Notes: generated by a model not told the origin, from the sequence alone. DNA of 64,000 nucleotides from Sinomicrobium kalidii (GCF_021183825.1 NZ_CP089211.1:3335501-3399500), one strand, 5' to 3'. Shown: positions 1-9,121, numbered from the stretch's first letter. A program made the numbers and translations.

Positions 1-299
1 GATCAAAAATCAGGATACTGCATATCACAGAAGAAGAACAGTTCAATGAAGTGCAGGTAAAGAACAGGAAAAAACTGGGAAGGCTGTTAAAAAATTTTAC
101 CTATACGCGTGAAGAGATCGTAAAATATAACAACATATCCAAAGTCATTGCCCGGTATTCCGAAAACAGGGCTATCGGTATGGTGGCCATGATAAACAAT
201 AAACACAGTTTCCCGGAAAAACTGTTCCGGGAACCCGTGATCAGAAATGTGGTCTTCAGGATAAAAGTCCCTTTTCTGGTGATGCCGGATATTACATGA
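1..299 (+). CDS. Universal stress protein, C-terminal part (5' end outside window)
   Basis: The reading frame is open from base 3 to the stop at 297-299, so the gene starts upstream of the window and this is only the last ~98 residues. The visible start (IRILHITEEEQ, residues from base 9 on) and the end (NKHSFPEKLFREPVIRNVVF...VPFLVMPD) match, position by position, the second half of the universal stress proteins at 422-1261 and 9156-10004, which have IRILHI and NRKHGFLYRLTEKPVVKG in the same places. These are tandem two-domain UspA proteins of about 280 residues; the visible piece is the end of domain 2. A GTG at 51 is an internal codon, not a credible start. It lies 95-120 bases upstream of the next usp gene, so the two are probably co-transcribed. 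Confidence 0.85.
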   Translation, partial: SKIRILHITEEEQFNEVQVKNRKKLGRLLKNFTYTREEIVKYNNISKVIARYSENRAIGMVAMINNKHSFPEKLFREPVIRNVVFRIKVPFLVMPDIT

Positions 300-421
300 G
301 CTTACCAAAAGATATACAGAGATCAGAAATGAGATAAAGCGACGATGTTATGTCCCGTCTCCTGCCTGTGATGACAGGATAAATAAAAATACCTATGACT
401 AAATTAACTCAGACAGATCCG

Positions 422-1261
422 ATGAAACGAATATTAGTACCTACCGATTTTTCCGCCAATGCAAGAAATGCTGTTGACTATGCTGTTCAACTGTTCAAAG
501 ATGAGGCGTGTGAATTTATACTGCTCCATACCTTTGGCGCCGGAAATACCACCAATATGATGGTTTTACAGGCTTCCAACCCCGCGTACGAGGCGGCACT
601 CGTAAGATCACAAAAAGGATTGAAAGAGCTTTTCGATATATTGAGTTCTTCGGGAATAAACCGGGATCATGCCTTTGACATGGTTTCCAGGTACGGCCGC
701 CTGGCCGAAACGGTCAAAGAACTGATTAAAGAGCGGAATATCGGTATGATCGTCATGGGCACCCGGGGAGCGACCGGGGCAAAAGAAAGATGGTTTGGCA
801 GCAATACCGTTGCGGTCATGGAAAGCGTATTTAACTGCCCGATACTGGCGGTACCCGAATCTGCCGGGATAAAGATACCTAAGGGGATCGTATTTCCGTC
901 TTCTTTTAAAAATGCTTATAAAAGAAAAGACCTTGCTCCGTTATTGGAATTGGCGAAGAAACATCGATGTACCGTGAGAATACTGCACATCGGGGACAGA
1001 GAAGAACCGGATGAAGAACAACTGGATAACAAGGCCTGTCTTATGGTGAGGCTGGAGGGAATAAAAACCCATTATCACGCCCTGACCAATATAGATACGG
1101 AAACGGCCATCCATTGTTTTACGGAAAGCCGTGAAGATGTGGACATGATTGCCTTTATGAACCAAAAGCACAGTTTATTTAATACAATGCTAAGGAAACC
1201 TGTACTTAAAGGACTGGGGCACCATACGGGGGTCCCCCTGCTTGTTATGTATCGTTCGTAA
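422..1261 (+). CDS. Universal stress protein, tandem UspA domains
   Basis: A cytoplasmic UspA-family protein of 279 residues with two domains. Domain 1 starts MKRILVPTDFSANARNAVDYA and carries the typical IGMIVMGTRGATG...GSNTVAVMESVFNCPILAVP stretch, which contains the G-2x-G-9x-G(S/N) nucleotide-binding pattern. Domain 2 (from about residue 150) lacks that pattern and ends in the NQKHSLFNTMLRKPVLKGL motif seen in Bacteroidota Usps. An ATG at 395 would add nine residues; I chose 422 because the paralogue at 9156-10004 begins directly at the equivalent MKRILLPTDF. Usps of this type accumulate under growth arrest, oxygen limitation and other stresses. The gene is one of three usp copies in the first 10 kb, consistent with a stress regulon. 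Confidence 0.9.
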   Translation: MKRILVPTDFSANARNAVDYAVQLFKDEACEFILLHTFGAGNTTNMMVLQASNPAYEAALVRSQKGLKELFDILSSSGINRDHAFDMVSRYGRLAETVKELIKERNIGMIVMGTRGATGAKERWFGSNTVAVMESVFNCPILAVPESAGIKIPKGIVFPSSFKNAYKRKDLAPLLELAKKHRCTVRILHIGDREEPDEEQLDNKACLMVRLEGIKTHYHALTNIDTETAIHCFTESREDVDMIAFMNQKHSLFNTMLRKPVLKGLGHHTGVPLLVMYRS

Positions 1262-1346
1262 ATTTATTAACCGGGTATTAATGCGTAAATTTATAGATGC
1301 TTCCGGAGCCCGGGGCCAAAGGGTGTAATCTTAAAATCAAAGACTT

Positions 1347-1760
1347 ATGAAAAATATCGGTATTTGGATGGATCGGAGAAAGGCCCATCTCGTCACCGTG
1401 GAAAAGGGGGATGAAAAAATAGAAACGGTGATCTCAAAGATAGAAGCCTACCGGCCTGTGGGCGGATCGCGTTCTAAAACGCGTTGGGGCCCCCAGGATG
1501 TGGTACAGGACAGCAAATATACGGAAAGGAGGAAACACCAGATGAAAAGATATTTTGAAGTCCTGGCAGCAAAGATCAAGGATGCGGAGGCCATAGCTAT
1601 TTACGGTCCCGGAGCCGTCGGGTTTAAGTTTGCCGAATACCTGGAGAAAGACCATAAATCTTTAAGGGAAAAAGTAAAATGTGTGGAAAAGGCAGACAGC
1701 ATGACAGCAAACCAGGTAAAGGCGCTGGTACGGGATTTTTTTGTTTCCGGCAGCCTTTAG
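1347..1760 (+). CDS. Small eRF1-domain-like protein, probable translation-linked stress factor
   Basis: A 137-residue soluble protein with no signal peptide. The N-terminus (MKNIGIWMDRRKAHLV) and the later AEAIAIYGPGAVGFKFAEYL segment resemble the small bacterial proteins related to the archaeo-eukaryotic release factor (eRF1/Pelota) fold, which are often found beside universal stress proteins and hibernation factors. A basic central segment (residues ~40-65, several K/R, R-R-K-H) could contact RNA. This assignment rests on pattern recognition; a catalytic GGQ motif is absent, so it would not be a peptide-release enzyme. It sits 85 bases after a usp gene and 40 bases before the next gene, so it is probably in the same operon. 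A role in ribosome binding during stress is an inference. Confidence 0.6.
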   Translation: MKNIGIWMDRRKAHLVTVEKGDEKIETVISKIEAYRPVGGSRSKTRWGPQDVVQDSKYTERRKHQMKRYFEVLAAKIKDAEAIAIYGPGAVGFKFAEYLEKDHKSLREKVKCVEKADSMTANQVKALVRDFFVSGSL

Positions 1761-1800
1761 TGATGCGTAAGGAAATGCTGTTGCCACCCGATTTAAAAAT

Positions 1801-2655
1801 ATGAGTAATACCCATCTGTTAAAAATCACGAAGGCCTCGGGAGAGCAGGCCGATTTTTCTTATGAGAAGCTCCGCACCTCCCTGAAACACACCGGGGCGG
1901 GAGATCGGCTTATCGAACATATTATCCGGACGGTTCACGATGAGCTTTACCCCGGCATTTCCACCCGGGAAATATACAACCGGGCTTTTGCCATACTACG
2001 GAAAGACACCCCGGTATTTGCTTCAAAGTACAAACTCAAAAAGGCAATTTACGAACTGGGGCCGTCCGGTTTTCCCTTTGAGAGGTTTATAGGAGCGGTT
2101 TTGCAGTATTCGGGGTATAAAAATGAAATAGGAAAGGTGATCCCGGGAACCTGTGTGCATCATGAAATTGATGTCTTTGCACGGAAAAACGGGACAGTAA
2201 CCCTGGTAGAGTGTAAATTCCACGGTGATCAAGGCAGAAAATGCGATGTTAAGATCCCCCTCTATATTCATTCCAGGTTCCTGGACATAAACAGCGCCTG
2301 GAAGGCGCATGCCGAAAACAATTTGACAGGGTCATGGTTGGTGACCAATACCCGTTTTACGTCCGACGCCCTGAAATACGGCCGGTGTGCCGGGCTTTAT
2401 TTGCTGAGCTGGGACCATCCTGAAGAAAACAGCCTGAAAGACCGGATAGACCGCCTCGGGTTGCATCCCGTCACATCTTCCACTTTAATGACAAAGCGGG
2501 AAAAACAGTTTTTGCTGGATAAGGGTATTGTCCTTTGCAGGGATTTGCACAAAGAATCCTTTATGCTCGATCATATCGGTGTTTCCGAAAAGCGGAAGAA
2601 AAATATACTCCGGGAGATCTGTGAATTGTGCCATGTAAATCGCATCGCGGAATGA
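1801..2655 (+). CDS. ATP-cone domain fused to Mrr-like PD-(D/E)XK nuclease
   Basis: 284 residues. Residues ~5-90 match the ATP-cone, the nucleotide-sensing domain best known from ribonucleotide reductases and NrdR: ITKASGEQADFSYEKLRTSL followed by an all-helical part. Then KKAIYELGPSGFPFERFIGA leads into a restriction-endonuclease-like core with I-D124 and E137-C-K139, the PD-(D/E)XK catalytic pattern (HEIDVFARKNGTVTLVECKF region). The C-terminal ~50 residues (LLDKGIVLCRDLHKES...GVSEKRKKNILREI) look like a helix-hairpin-helix DNA-binding unit. The expected activity is nucleotide-regulated DNA cleavage or repair; the fusion is recognisable but I know of no settled function. Its stop overlaps the next start (ATGA, 2652-2655), which ties it translationally to a beta-CASP nuclease. 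Confidence 0.75.
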   Translation: MSNTHLLKITKASGEQADFSYEKLRTSLKHTGAGDRLIEHIIRTVHDELYPGISTREIYNRAFAILRKDTPVFASKYKLKKAIYELGPSGFPFERFIGAVLQYSGYKNEIGKVIPGTCVHHEIDVFARKNGTVTLVECKFHGDQGRKCDVKIPLYIHSRFLDINSAWKAHAENNLTGSWLVTNTRFTSDALKYGRCAGLYLLSWDHPEENSLKDRIDRLGLHPVTSSTLMTKREKQFLLDKGIVLCRDLHKESFMLDHIGVSEKRKKNILREICELCHVNRIAE

Positions 2656-4025
2656 AAAAAGAGGTTAAAATACATTTCCTGGGAGCCGCCGGGACTGTTA
2701 CGGGCTCCAAATTCCTGGTAGAGACTTCAGACCTGAAGTTTCTGATAGACTGCGGATTGTTCCAGGGCGCCAAGGCATGGCGGGAACTGAACTGGCAGGA
2801 GCTGGAGTTTGACGTGGCGGAGCTGGATTTTGTGCTCCTGACTCATGGCCACCTCGATCATGTAGGGTATTTGCCCAGGCTGGTAAAACAGGGGTTTAGA
2901 GGCAAGATATACGGTACTGCACCTACATTGGCCATAACCCGGATCATATTAAAAGACAGTGCCAAAATACAGGAGGAAGATGCCGAACTGGCCAATAAAG
3001 AAGGGTTTTCCAGGCACCACCCGGCCCTGCCGTTATATACGGAGGATGATGTGGAAAAGACCCTGCAATACCTCGAAGCACAACCCCGTGACCACTGGAT
3101 ACATTTATCCGGGGATATTGCTGTGCGATTCCGGTATAACGGTCATATTTTGGGAGCGACGTTTATAGAAACGGACATCTATGGCAAACGCTTTGTGTTT
3201 TCCGGGGATATCGGCAGGCCAGGCGACCTGCTTTTGTTTGATCCCGACAAACCGGATAAGGCCGATTATCTCTTTATAGAGACCACCTATGGCGACCGCG
3301 TCCATTCCGGGGAAGATGCACGGGAGATACTTGCCTCCATGATCGGGGAAACCATACACAAAAGAGGGAACCTGATTATCCCGAGCTTTGCCGTGGAGCG
3401 AACACAGGTGCTGATCGTCCTGTTATGGGAGCTGTATAGAAAAAATAAGATACCCCGTATCCCGGTGGTCATAGACAGTCCGATGGGAGAAGAGGTCCTG
3501 CGGGTTTTTCTGCAGTACCCGGACTGGCATAAGGTAAGCCGGGATGAATTCAGGGCGATATTAAACTTTGTGAAAATTGTCGATTCTTACCGGGAAACCT
3601 GGAATGTCATCGACAATACCCAGCCCAAAATAGTGATTGCCGGGAGTGGTATGGTCACCGGGGGAAGGGTACTGACCTATTTAAAACAGCTTATCGATGA
3701 GGAAAGTACTACTGTACTCCTGGTAGGCTTCCAGGCCGAAGGGACCAGGGGAAGGGACCTTAAGGAAGGGGCGAAGGAGATCAGGTTTTTCGGCAAATAT
3801 TATCCTGTGCGTGCCCGGATCGAATGCCTGGACGCTCTTTCGGCTCATGCAGATCAAAAAGAATTACTAAATTGGTTGTCCGGAATTGAAGGAAAGCCGG
3901 AAAAAGTTTTTCTCATCCACGGGGAGCCTGAAAGCGCACGGGTTTTCGGGGAGAAAATTAAAGAGGTATATTCCTGGGATTCCTGTATCCCGGAACACAA
4001 TGATGTTATAAGATTATTACTTTAA
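2652..4025 (+). CDS. Beta-CASP metallo-beta-lactamase RNase
   Basis: A 457-residue cytoplasmic MBL-fold enzyme. The zinc motif HGHLDH (about residues 65-70) is followed by further metal ligands (HILGA near residue 165, FSGDIG near 188) and the beta-CASP insert with the late motif region ...VIAGSGMVTGGR...ALSAHADQKELL and IHGEPESA. This is the layout of the CPSF73/YsiF-like exoribonucleases and RNA-processing endonucleases in bacteria. A frame-extending ATG at 2628 lies inside the preceding gene; ATG 2652 gives MKKEVKIHFLGAAGTVTGS, the standard family N-terminus. The 4-bp ATGA overlap with the ATP-cone nuclease gene and the 13-base gap to the cardiolipin synthase gene indicate one operon. A role in RNA turnover under stress is inferred from context. 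Confidence 0.9.
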   Translation: MKKEVKIHFLGAAGTVTGSKFLVETSDLKFLIDCGLFQGAKAWRELNWQELEFDVAELDFVLLTHGHLDHVGYLPRLVKQGFRGKIYGTAPTLAITRIILKDSAKIQEEDAELANKEGFSRHHPALPLYTEDDVEKTLQYLEAQPRDHWIHLSGDIAVRFRYNGHILGATFIETDIYGKRFVFSGDIGRPGDLLLFDPDKPDKADYLFIETTYGDRVHSGEDAREILASMIGETIHKRGNLIIPSFAVERTQVLIVLLWELYRKNKIPRIPVVIDSPMGEEVLRVFLQYPDWHKVSRDEFRAILNFVKIVDSYRETWNVIDNTQPKIVIAGSGMVTGGRVLTYLKQLIDEESTTVLLVGFQAEGTRGRDLKEGAKEIRFFGKYYPVRARIECLDALSAHADQKELLNWLSGIEGKPEKVFLIHGEPESARVFGEKIKEVYSWDSCIPEHNDVIRLLL

Positions 4026-4038
4026 TACCTGTTGGTCA

Positions 4039-5460
4039 ATGGCAACGGTAATTTTTGTCTTCTATATCATAATTACCCTGGCAGCCCTGGTAACCCTCAT
4101 CCTTTTCGGGTCCCGGCCGTCAAAATCGTTTAGCTGGTTGCTGGTGATTATAATCCTGCCTTTCGCGGGAGTGCTTTTGTATGCACTTTTCGGGATAAAC
4201 CGGAGAAAGATCAAGTTCTTCAAGCTCAAGAAGGTGGACAAAATGAGGGCTTATACATTATTCCACACCGAAGATATTGTCCCGCCCTCTGTAAAATTCT
4301 CATCCGAACGCTATAAAAAGATCGCTAACCTGATCGCAAACAGTACGGGGTCTTTTCCTGTTACAGGGAACAGGGTGACGGTCCTGGATGACGGTTTAAA
4401 GACTTTTGAAGCTATTTTTGAGGCCCTGGCCGGGGCAGAAAAATTTATCCATATCCAGTTCTATATTTTTGAAGACGGGGAACTGATGGAAAGGCTTTAC
4501 CGCTTGTTTGAAAAAAAGATAAAAGAGGGAGTGGAAATACGGGTGATCTATGATGCCATAGGCAGTTTTTCCCTGGGCAGAAAACATATAAACCGTTTCA
4601 GAAAGATCGGGGTAAAGATCTATTCTACCATGCCCCTGCGGTTGGGGAGTATTCTCTTTACCATAAATTACAGGAACCACCGGAAGATCATTGTTATTGA
4701 CGGAAAAACAGGGTTTACCGGGGGCGTCAATATTTCCGACAAATACATCAGACCTTCCGGAAAATTGGGGATATGGGACGATATGCACCTCTGCCTCCGG
4801 GGCCCCGTTACGGAAAGCCTGCACCGGGTGTTTGTAAAGGATTATTACTTTGCCGGTAAGGGGGAAGACCTGTGGAAGCAGGAGTATTTTCCCAAAAACG
4901 GGGCAGAAGGAAACACTACGGTACAGATCGTTGCCGGGGGACCGGATTCCGATTATTCTTCGATCATGTATCAGTATGCCATGCTGATAAACCAGGCCGA
5001 AAGGTATATCTGTATAGCGAATCCCTACTTTATTCCCAGCAATACAATCCTGGAAAGTTTAAAAATGGCAGCCCTGAGCGGAGTGGAGGTAAGGCTTTTG
5101 GTCCCGAAAAAATCGGATGGCTCCCTCGTGAAGTACAGCATGTTCTCTTATTTTGAGGAATTGCTGTCTGCCGGAGTTCGGATTTTCGAACATCCCGTAA
5201 AGTTTTTACACAGCAAAATGATCATCATTGACGATGAAATGGCTTCTGTAGGTTCGGGAAATTTTGACAACCGCAGTTTTGACCAGAATTTTGAGGTCAA
5301 TACCCTGATCTTCGATAAAAGCATCGCAATGACCCTCAGGGAAGATTTTGACCGGGACTGTTCCAATGCCGATAAGCTGGATTTAGATGAATTCCGGAAA
5401 AGACCGCTTATCTATAAACTGCTGGAAGGTATGGCCAGGATATTCAGTCCATTGTTATAG
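4039..5460 (+). CDS. cls: Cardiolipin synthase, phospholipase D family
   Basis: 473 residues. Two N-terminal membrane segments (residues ~3-22 and ~33-52) are followed by two PLD catalytic HKD motifs: HRKIIVIDGKTGFTGGVN near residue 214 and HSKMIIIDDEMASVGSGNFD near residue 393. This is the standard architecture of membrane-bound bacterial cardiolipin synthases, which join two phosphatidylglycerols (or related lipids) into cardiolipin and glycerol. It starts 13 bases after the beta-CASP gene and is the last gene of the rightward stress operon; the pfkA group converges on it from the other side. A small hairpin (5505-5519, GCCTT/AAGGC) separates the two stop codons. Cardiolipin synthase genes are frequently stress-induced, which would fit the neighbourhood. 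Confidence 0.92.
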   Translation: MATVIFVFYIIITLAALVTLILFGSRPSKSFSWLLVIIILPFAGVLLYALFGINRRKIKFFKLKKVDKMRAYTLFHTEDIVPPSVKFSSERYKKIANLIANSTGSFPVTGNRVTVLDDGLKTFEAIFEALAGAEKFIHIQFYIFEDGELMERLYRLFEKKIKEGVEIRVIYDAIGSFSLGRKHINRFRKIGVKIYSTMPLRLGSILFTINYRNHRKIIVIDGKTGFTGGVNISDKYIRPSGKLGIWDDMHLCLRGPVTESLHRVFVKDYYFAGKGEDLWKQEYFPKNGAEGNTTVQIVAGGPDSDYSSIMYQYAMLINQAERYICIANPYFIPSNTILESLKMAALSGVEVRLLVPKKSDGSLVKYSMFSYFEELLSAGVRIFEHPVKFLHSKMIIIDDEMASVGSGNFDNRSFDQNFEVNTLIFDKSIAMTLREDFDRDCSNADKLDLDEFRKRPLIYKLLEGMARIFSPLL

Positions 5461-5526
5461 CGGCCTTTTTAGCACTACAAATAATTGATTGTGTATGTGA
5501 ATAGCCTTTTCGGAAGGCAGGGGCTC

Positions 5527-6501
5527 TTATGTTGTTAATATCTCCAGGAATTTCAGCGCATCTTTATCCATATTCATACTTCTGTTTTTTACATCCGCAA
5601 GCGGGGTTACGGAAATATCATTTTTTATGATACCTACCATACGGTTCTTTTCTCCCTTTAACAAATTTTCAACGGCTGCAACTCCGAGCCTGGCTGCCAG
5701 GATCCTGTCAAAAGCCGTAGGGGAACCTCCCCGCTGAATATGGCCCAGAACGGATATCCTGACATCTCTTCTCGCTGCATATTTTCTGACCTTTTCTGCA
5801 ATGATCAGTGCACCACCGCTTTCATCGCCTTCTGCCACGACAATGATAAGCGAGTTTTTTTTCCTGTTATGGTCTTTGGTAAAACTGTTTTTCAGATATT
5901 CCAGGTCTGCCGGGGTTTCCGGAATGAGAATGCCATCTGCTCCCGATGCAAGGCCGGTACCATAGGCAATATAACCTGCATTTCTTCCCATGACCTCTAC
6001 AATAAAAATACGGTTGTGGGATTCTGCGGTGTCCCGTATCTTGTCTATAGCCTCCATGGCGGTGTTTATGGCGGTATCATATCCTATGCAGTAGTCGGTC
6101 CCGGAAATATCGTTATCTATGGTTTTCGGGATCCCCATAAAAGGGATGTCTTTGTATTCCTCAGAAAAAATACGGCCTCCCTGCAAAGAACCGTCACCGC
6201 CGATAAGGATCACCGCATCTATTCCCGCTTCATTTAATTGGCGGTATGCTGTTTTACGTCCTTCTTCTGTTTTAAAACGGTCGCTCCGGGACGATTTTAA
6301 AATGGTCCCGCCAAGATGAATGATATGGTTTACCGAAGGGACATCCATGACGGTAAAATCTCCGTTGATCATACCGTCAAACCCGCCTTTGATCCCCAGG
6401 GTGTTTATGTTGTAGTAGGAAGCGGCTTTTACTATGGCCCTGATACAGGCATTTAAACCCGGAACATCTCCTCCTGAAGTCAGTATGGCTATTTTATTCA
6501 T
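5527..6501 (-). CDS. pfkA: 6-phosphofructokinase
   Basis: 324 residues, normal length for a short PfkA. Motifs in order: TSGGDVPGLN near residue 9, IGGDGSLQGG at ~100-109, PKTIDND at 125-131 (catalytic Asp), and VMGRNAGYIA near 170 for fructose-6-phosphate binding. It phosphorylates fructose 6-phosphate in glycolysis. The glycine of GGDG is the ATP-type residue, while the lysine of PKTIDND is the residue usually associated with PPi-dependent enzymes; this mixed pair occurs in some ATP-dependent PFKs, so the phosphoryl donor is not certain. The start ATG overlaps the stop of the 88-residue orphan by 4 bp (ATGA), placing it at the distal end of the hpf-usp-ftsH operon. It is probably a stress- or oxygen-limitation-linked isozyme. 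Confidence 0.92.
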   Translation of the reverse strand: MNKIAILTSGGDVPGLNACIRAIVKAASYYNINTLGIKGGFDGMINGDFTVMDVPSVNHIIHLGGTILKSSRSDRFKTEEGRKTAYRQLNEAGIDAVILIGGDGSLQGGRIFSEEYKDIPFMGIPKTIDNDISGTDYCIGYDTAINTAMEAIDKIRDTAESHNRIFIVEVMGRNAGYIAYGTGLASGADGILIPETPADLEYLKNSFTKDHNRKKNSLIIVVAEGDESGGALIIAEKVRKYAARRDVRISVLGHIQRGGSPTAFDRILAARLGVAAVENLLKGEKNRMVGIIKNDISVTPLADVKNRSMNMDKDALKFLEILTT

Positions 6502-6764
6502 GCCTTGTTCTTTTGATGGTTGTTTCTGTAATGGTATAACAACTGTTTTAAGTCATCCAAATATCGGGAAAAAGTTTCATCGTCCAGTTTCGGGTGTTCG
6601 ATATATGGGATCGTAACCAGGTTTTCGTCCAGGAACGGGGAGAGTTCGGGATATTCTTCTTCGATTTTCGTTAAAAGCGTATAAATTTCGTTTTGAAATT
6701 TGTCAGGGTGTAACATGACAATGGTTTTAGTATTGTTAATAAGGAAGGGTTTACGGAGAGGCAT
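6498..6764 (-). CDS. Small orphan protein between ftsH and pfkA
   Basis: 88 residues, no recognised domain. The sequence is rich in charged and aromatic residues (HPDKFQNEIYTLLTKIEEEYPEL) and looks mostly helical and cytoplasmic. Both ends are embedded in the operon: the first 14 bases overlap the end of ftsH and the stop overlaps the pfkA start by 4 bp, which strongly suggests that it is genuine and translated. A GAGG sits just upstream of the ATG at 6764; an alternative ATG at 6716 would give MLHPDKFQ and remove the ftsH overlap. I cannot assign a function; close coupling to FtsH and PfkA suggests an accessory or regulatory role under stress, which is inference only. Confidence 0.7.
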   Translation of the reverse strand: MPLRKPFLINNTKTIVMLHPDKFQNEIYTLLTKIEEEYPELSPFLDENLVTIPYIEHPKLDDETFSRYLDDLKQLLYHYRNNHQKNKA

Positions 6765-8688
6765 GATCCTCGCTTTTCTTTCTTGCCCCGAGTATTTTCT
6801 CTACATCCGGCCTGAGAAGGGTCTCTTTTCGGATCAGTGCTTTTGCAAGGGCGTGTAGCTGGTCCTGGTGGTCCAGGAGAATCTGAATGGTTTTGTCATA
6901 AGCATCATCTATGATCTGCTGTGCCTCGGAATCGATCTTTTGTGCGGTTCTCTCGCTATACGACCGGTAGAGGGATTGTTCCGTTCTCCCCGTGGAATCG
7001 TAAAAGCTGATATTTCTGAGAGTAGTGCCAAGCCCGTAATTAACTACCATATTATAGGCCTGTTTGGTCGCCTTTTCCAGGTCGTCCAGGGCATTGGAGG
7101 ATACTTCTTCAAATATGAGTTCTTCGGCAGCACGTCCTCCGAGGGCAGTGCATATCGCATCAAAGAATTCCGACCGGGTGATGATCTGGCGCTCTTCGGG
7201 AATGTACCATGCAGCACCCAGTGATCTTCCTCTCGGAATGATGGATACTTTAAGTACGGGATGGGCGTGTTCCAGGTACCAGCTTGCGGTGACATGGCCG
7301 GCTTCGTGGTAGGCAATCCTTCGCTTTTCTTCGGGGGTAATGATCTTGCTTTTCTTTTCCAGTCCGCCGATCACGCGGTCTATGGCATCCATAAAGTCCT
7401 GTTTACCCACTACTTGTTTTTCCCTGCGGGCAGCGATGAGAGCGGCTTCGTTACAAATATTGGCAATGTCGGCTCCCGAAAACCCCGGGGTTTGTGCGGC
7501 CAGTGCGGCCGTGTTGACATCTCCGGATAGTTGCAGGGGTTTTATGTGTACCGAAAAAATAGCTTCCCGTTCTTTGAGGTTAGGAAGCTCCAGGTGAATA
7601 TGCCTGTCAAACCTTCCCGGTCGCAACAGGGCCGGATCGAGGACGTCTCCCCGGTTGGTAGCGGCGAGAACAATGACCCCGGCGTCCGTATCGAAACCGT
7701 CCAGCTCGGCCAATAGCTGGTTCAGTGTGCTTTCCCGTTCGTCATTGGCCTGGAAAGCATGCGTTTTGCCGCGGGCACGGCCCACGGTGTCGATTTCGTC
7801 GATAAATATGATGCAGGGGGCCTTTGCTTTGGCTTTTTGAAAGAGGTCTCTCATTCTTGAGGCCCCTACGCCTACGAACATCTCTACAAATTCGGAACCG
7901 GACAACGAAAAGAAGGGAACCCCGGCTTCACCGGCAATGGCTTTGGCCAGGAGTGTTTTTCCGGTCCCGGGCGGCCCTACGAGCAAAACCCCTTTGGGCA
8001 TTTTGGCCCCTAACCGTTTGTATTTGTCCGGGGATTTCAGGAAGGTGATCAGTTCGTATATTTCCTCCTTGGCTTCCTCCATACCTGCCACATCTTTAAA
8101 TGTAATCTTACTTTTTGCTCCCTTTTCAATGACCCGGGCATTGGACTGGCCGAAATTGAATATCGAAGTTCCTTTTCCTTTCATCCCGGGCATGCTTCTC
8201 CGTAACAGGAACATCCAGAAAAGGATCAGAAAACCGATAGGTAACAAGAACAGAAAGTTCTGCCACCAGTTTTCGCGTGTGCTGTAGGTTACCGTTACAT
8301 GATCCGTTCCCGGCAGGTTTTCCTGGGCTTTCTCCAGTTCCGCATGAAATATTTCCACGGAACCTATGTTAAAGTAAAAGTGAGGTCCCGGAACCGGTTC
8401 GTCATTCAGTACACCCCTGGGGATATTTTTATAAAGAGGCTTGTCCAGGCTTTCTTCCCTGATATATATTTCCACACGGGCATTGTTAACAACGGTCAGC
8501 CTGGCTACGTCTTTCGGGATGAGCATTTCTTCTTCAAACTGTTTCCAGGTGGTTTCCTGTATCGTGTTTTGTCCCTTGAAAAACCAAAGCCAGATCAATA
8601 CCATAAACAGGATCATATATATCCATGACATACCGGGACGGGATATGCGGAAAGGTTTTTGCGGGTCTGGAGATGGCCGGGTTGACAT
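6751..8688 (-). CDS. ftsH: ATP-dependent zinc metalloprotease FtsH
   Basis: 645 residues. Two membrane segments (residues ~19-38, [18 protein letters not shown], and ~138-162) enclose a ~100-residue periplasmic part. The AAA+ module has Walker A GPPGTGKT near residue 240, Walker B IIFIDEID, and the second region of homology [20 protein letters not shown]. The zinc motif HEAGH lies near residue 461, followed by the downstream Asp ligand region ([10 protein letters not shown]). FtsH extracts and degrades membrane proteins and selected cytosolic regulators. It is probably an accessory FtsH rather than the main copy, because it sits in a stress operon with hpf, usp and pfkA; this cannot be proved from one window. 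The gene follows the Met-rich lipoprotein gene by 10 bases. Confidence 0.95.
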   Translation of the reverse strand: MSTRPSPDPQKPFRISRPGMSWIYMILFMVLIWLWFFKGQNTIQETTWKQFEEEMLIPKDVARLTVVNNARVEIYIREESLDKPLYKNIPRGVLNDEPVPGPHFYFNIGSVEIFHAELEKAQENLPGTDHVTVTYSTRENWWQNFLFLLPIGFLILFWMFLLRRSMPGMKGKGTSIFNFGQSNARVIEKGAKSKITFKDVAGMEEAKEEIYELITFLKSPDKYKRLGAKMPKGVLLVGPPGTGKTLLAKAIAGEAGVPFFSLSGSEFVEMFVGVGASRMRDLFQKAKAKAPCIIFIDEIDTVGRARGKTHAFQANDERESTLNQLLAELDGFDTDAGVIVLAATNRGDVLDPALLRPGRFDRHIHLELPNLKEREAIFSVHIKPLQLSGDVNTAALAAQTPGFSGADIANICNEAALIAARREKQVVGKQDFMDAIDRVIGGLEKKSKIITPEEKRRIAYHEAGHVTASWYLEHAHPVLKVSIIPRGRSLGAAWYIPEERQIITRSEFFDAICTALGGRAAEELIFEEVSSNALDDLEKATKQAYNMVVNYGLGTTLRNISFYDSTGRTEQSLYRSYSERTAQKIDSEAQQIIDDAYDKTIQILLDHQDQLHALAKALIRKETLLRPDVEKILGARKKSEDHASP

Positions 8689-8698
8689 AAGTTTTTAA

Positions 8699-9121
8699 TC
8701 AGTGCGTGTTCTTATGGTCTTTATCGCTTTCGGGTGAACAATCACACATATTGCAGATTACGGTGCGCATGTGTTCATCGTTCATCATCATAAAGCTCAT
8801 ATTTTCACAAAAGACACTGTCTTTACGCATCATATCAATGAGGTGTTGCATGGTGCCTTTTGCTGCTTCCTGGTTGCTATCCAGCATATTGCGGATCATT
8901 TTGTAATCGTTTTCCAAAAGGTGCACGGCATGTTTGTTCCTGGTGATATGCTGTATCATTTCACCGGTCATTTCCCGGTCATTACAAATCGCGGTCATGA
9001 TCTCATTTCGCCGCACGGGGTCTTTAAGCAACTCCCCGGTGGTCGGGACCTGCACCCGGGAACATCCGGCCATGATAAAAAACAGGACCAGGCCTGTCGG
9101 TAATATATTGTTGAATTTCAT
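8699..9121 (-). CDS. Met/Cys/His-rich lipoprotein
   Basis: 140 residues from ATG 9121. The N-terminus is a clear lipoprotein signal (MKFNNILPTGLVLFFIMAGC, lipobox IMAGC), so the mature protein is lipid-anchored. An upstream in-frame ATG at 9175 overlaps the usp gene and would bury the signal, so I rejected it. The mature part is unusually rich in methionine, histidine and cysteine (MTGEMIQHITRN, MSFMMMNDEHM, and the C-terminal CNMCDC...DKDHKNTH), a composition typical of copper- or other soft-metal-binding proteins, although no named domain is recognised. Helices dominate. It lies between a usp gene and ftsH in the same direction with short gaps, so it may guard the envelope against metal or redox stress; that is inference. 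Confidence 0.7.
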   Translation of the reverse strand: MKFNNILPTGLVLFFIMAGCSRVQVPTTGELLKDPVRRNEIMTAICNDREMTGEMIQHITRNKHAVHLLENDYKMIRNMLDSNQEAAKGTMQHLIDMMRKDSVFCENMSFMMMNDEHMRTVICNMCDCSPESDKDHKNTH

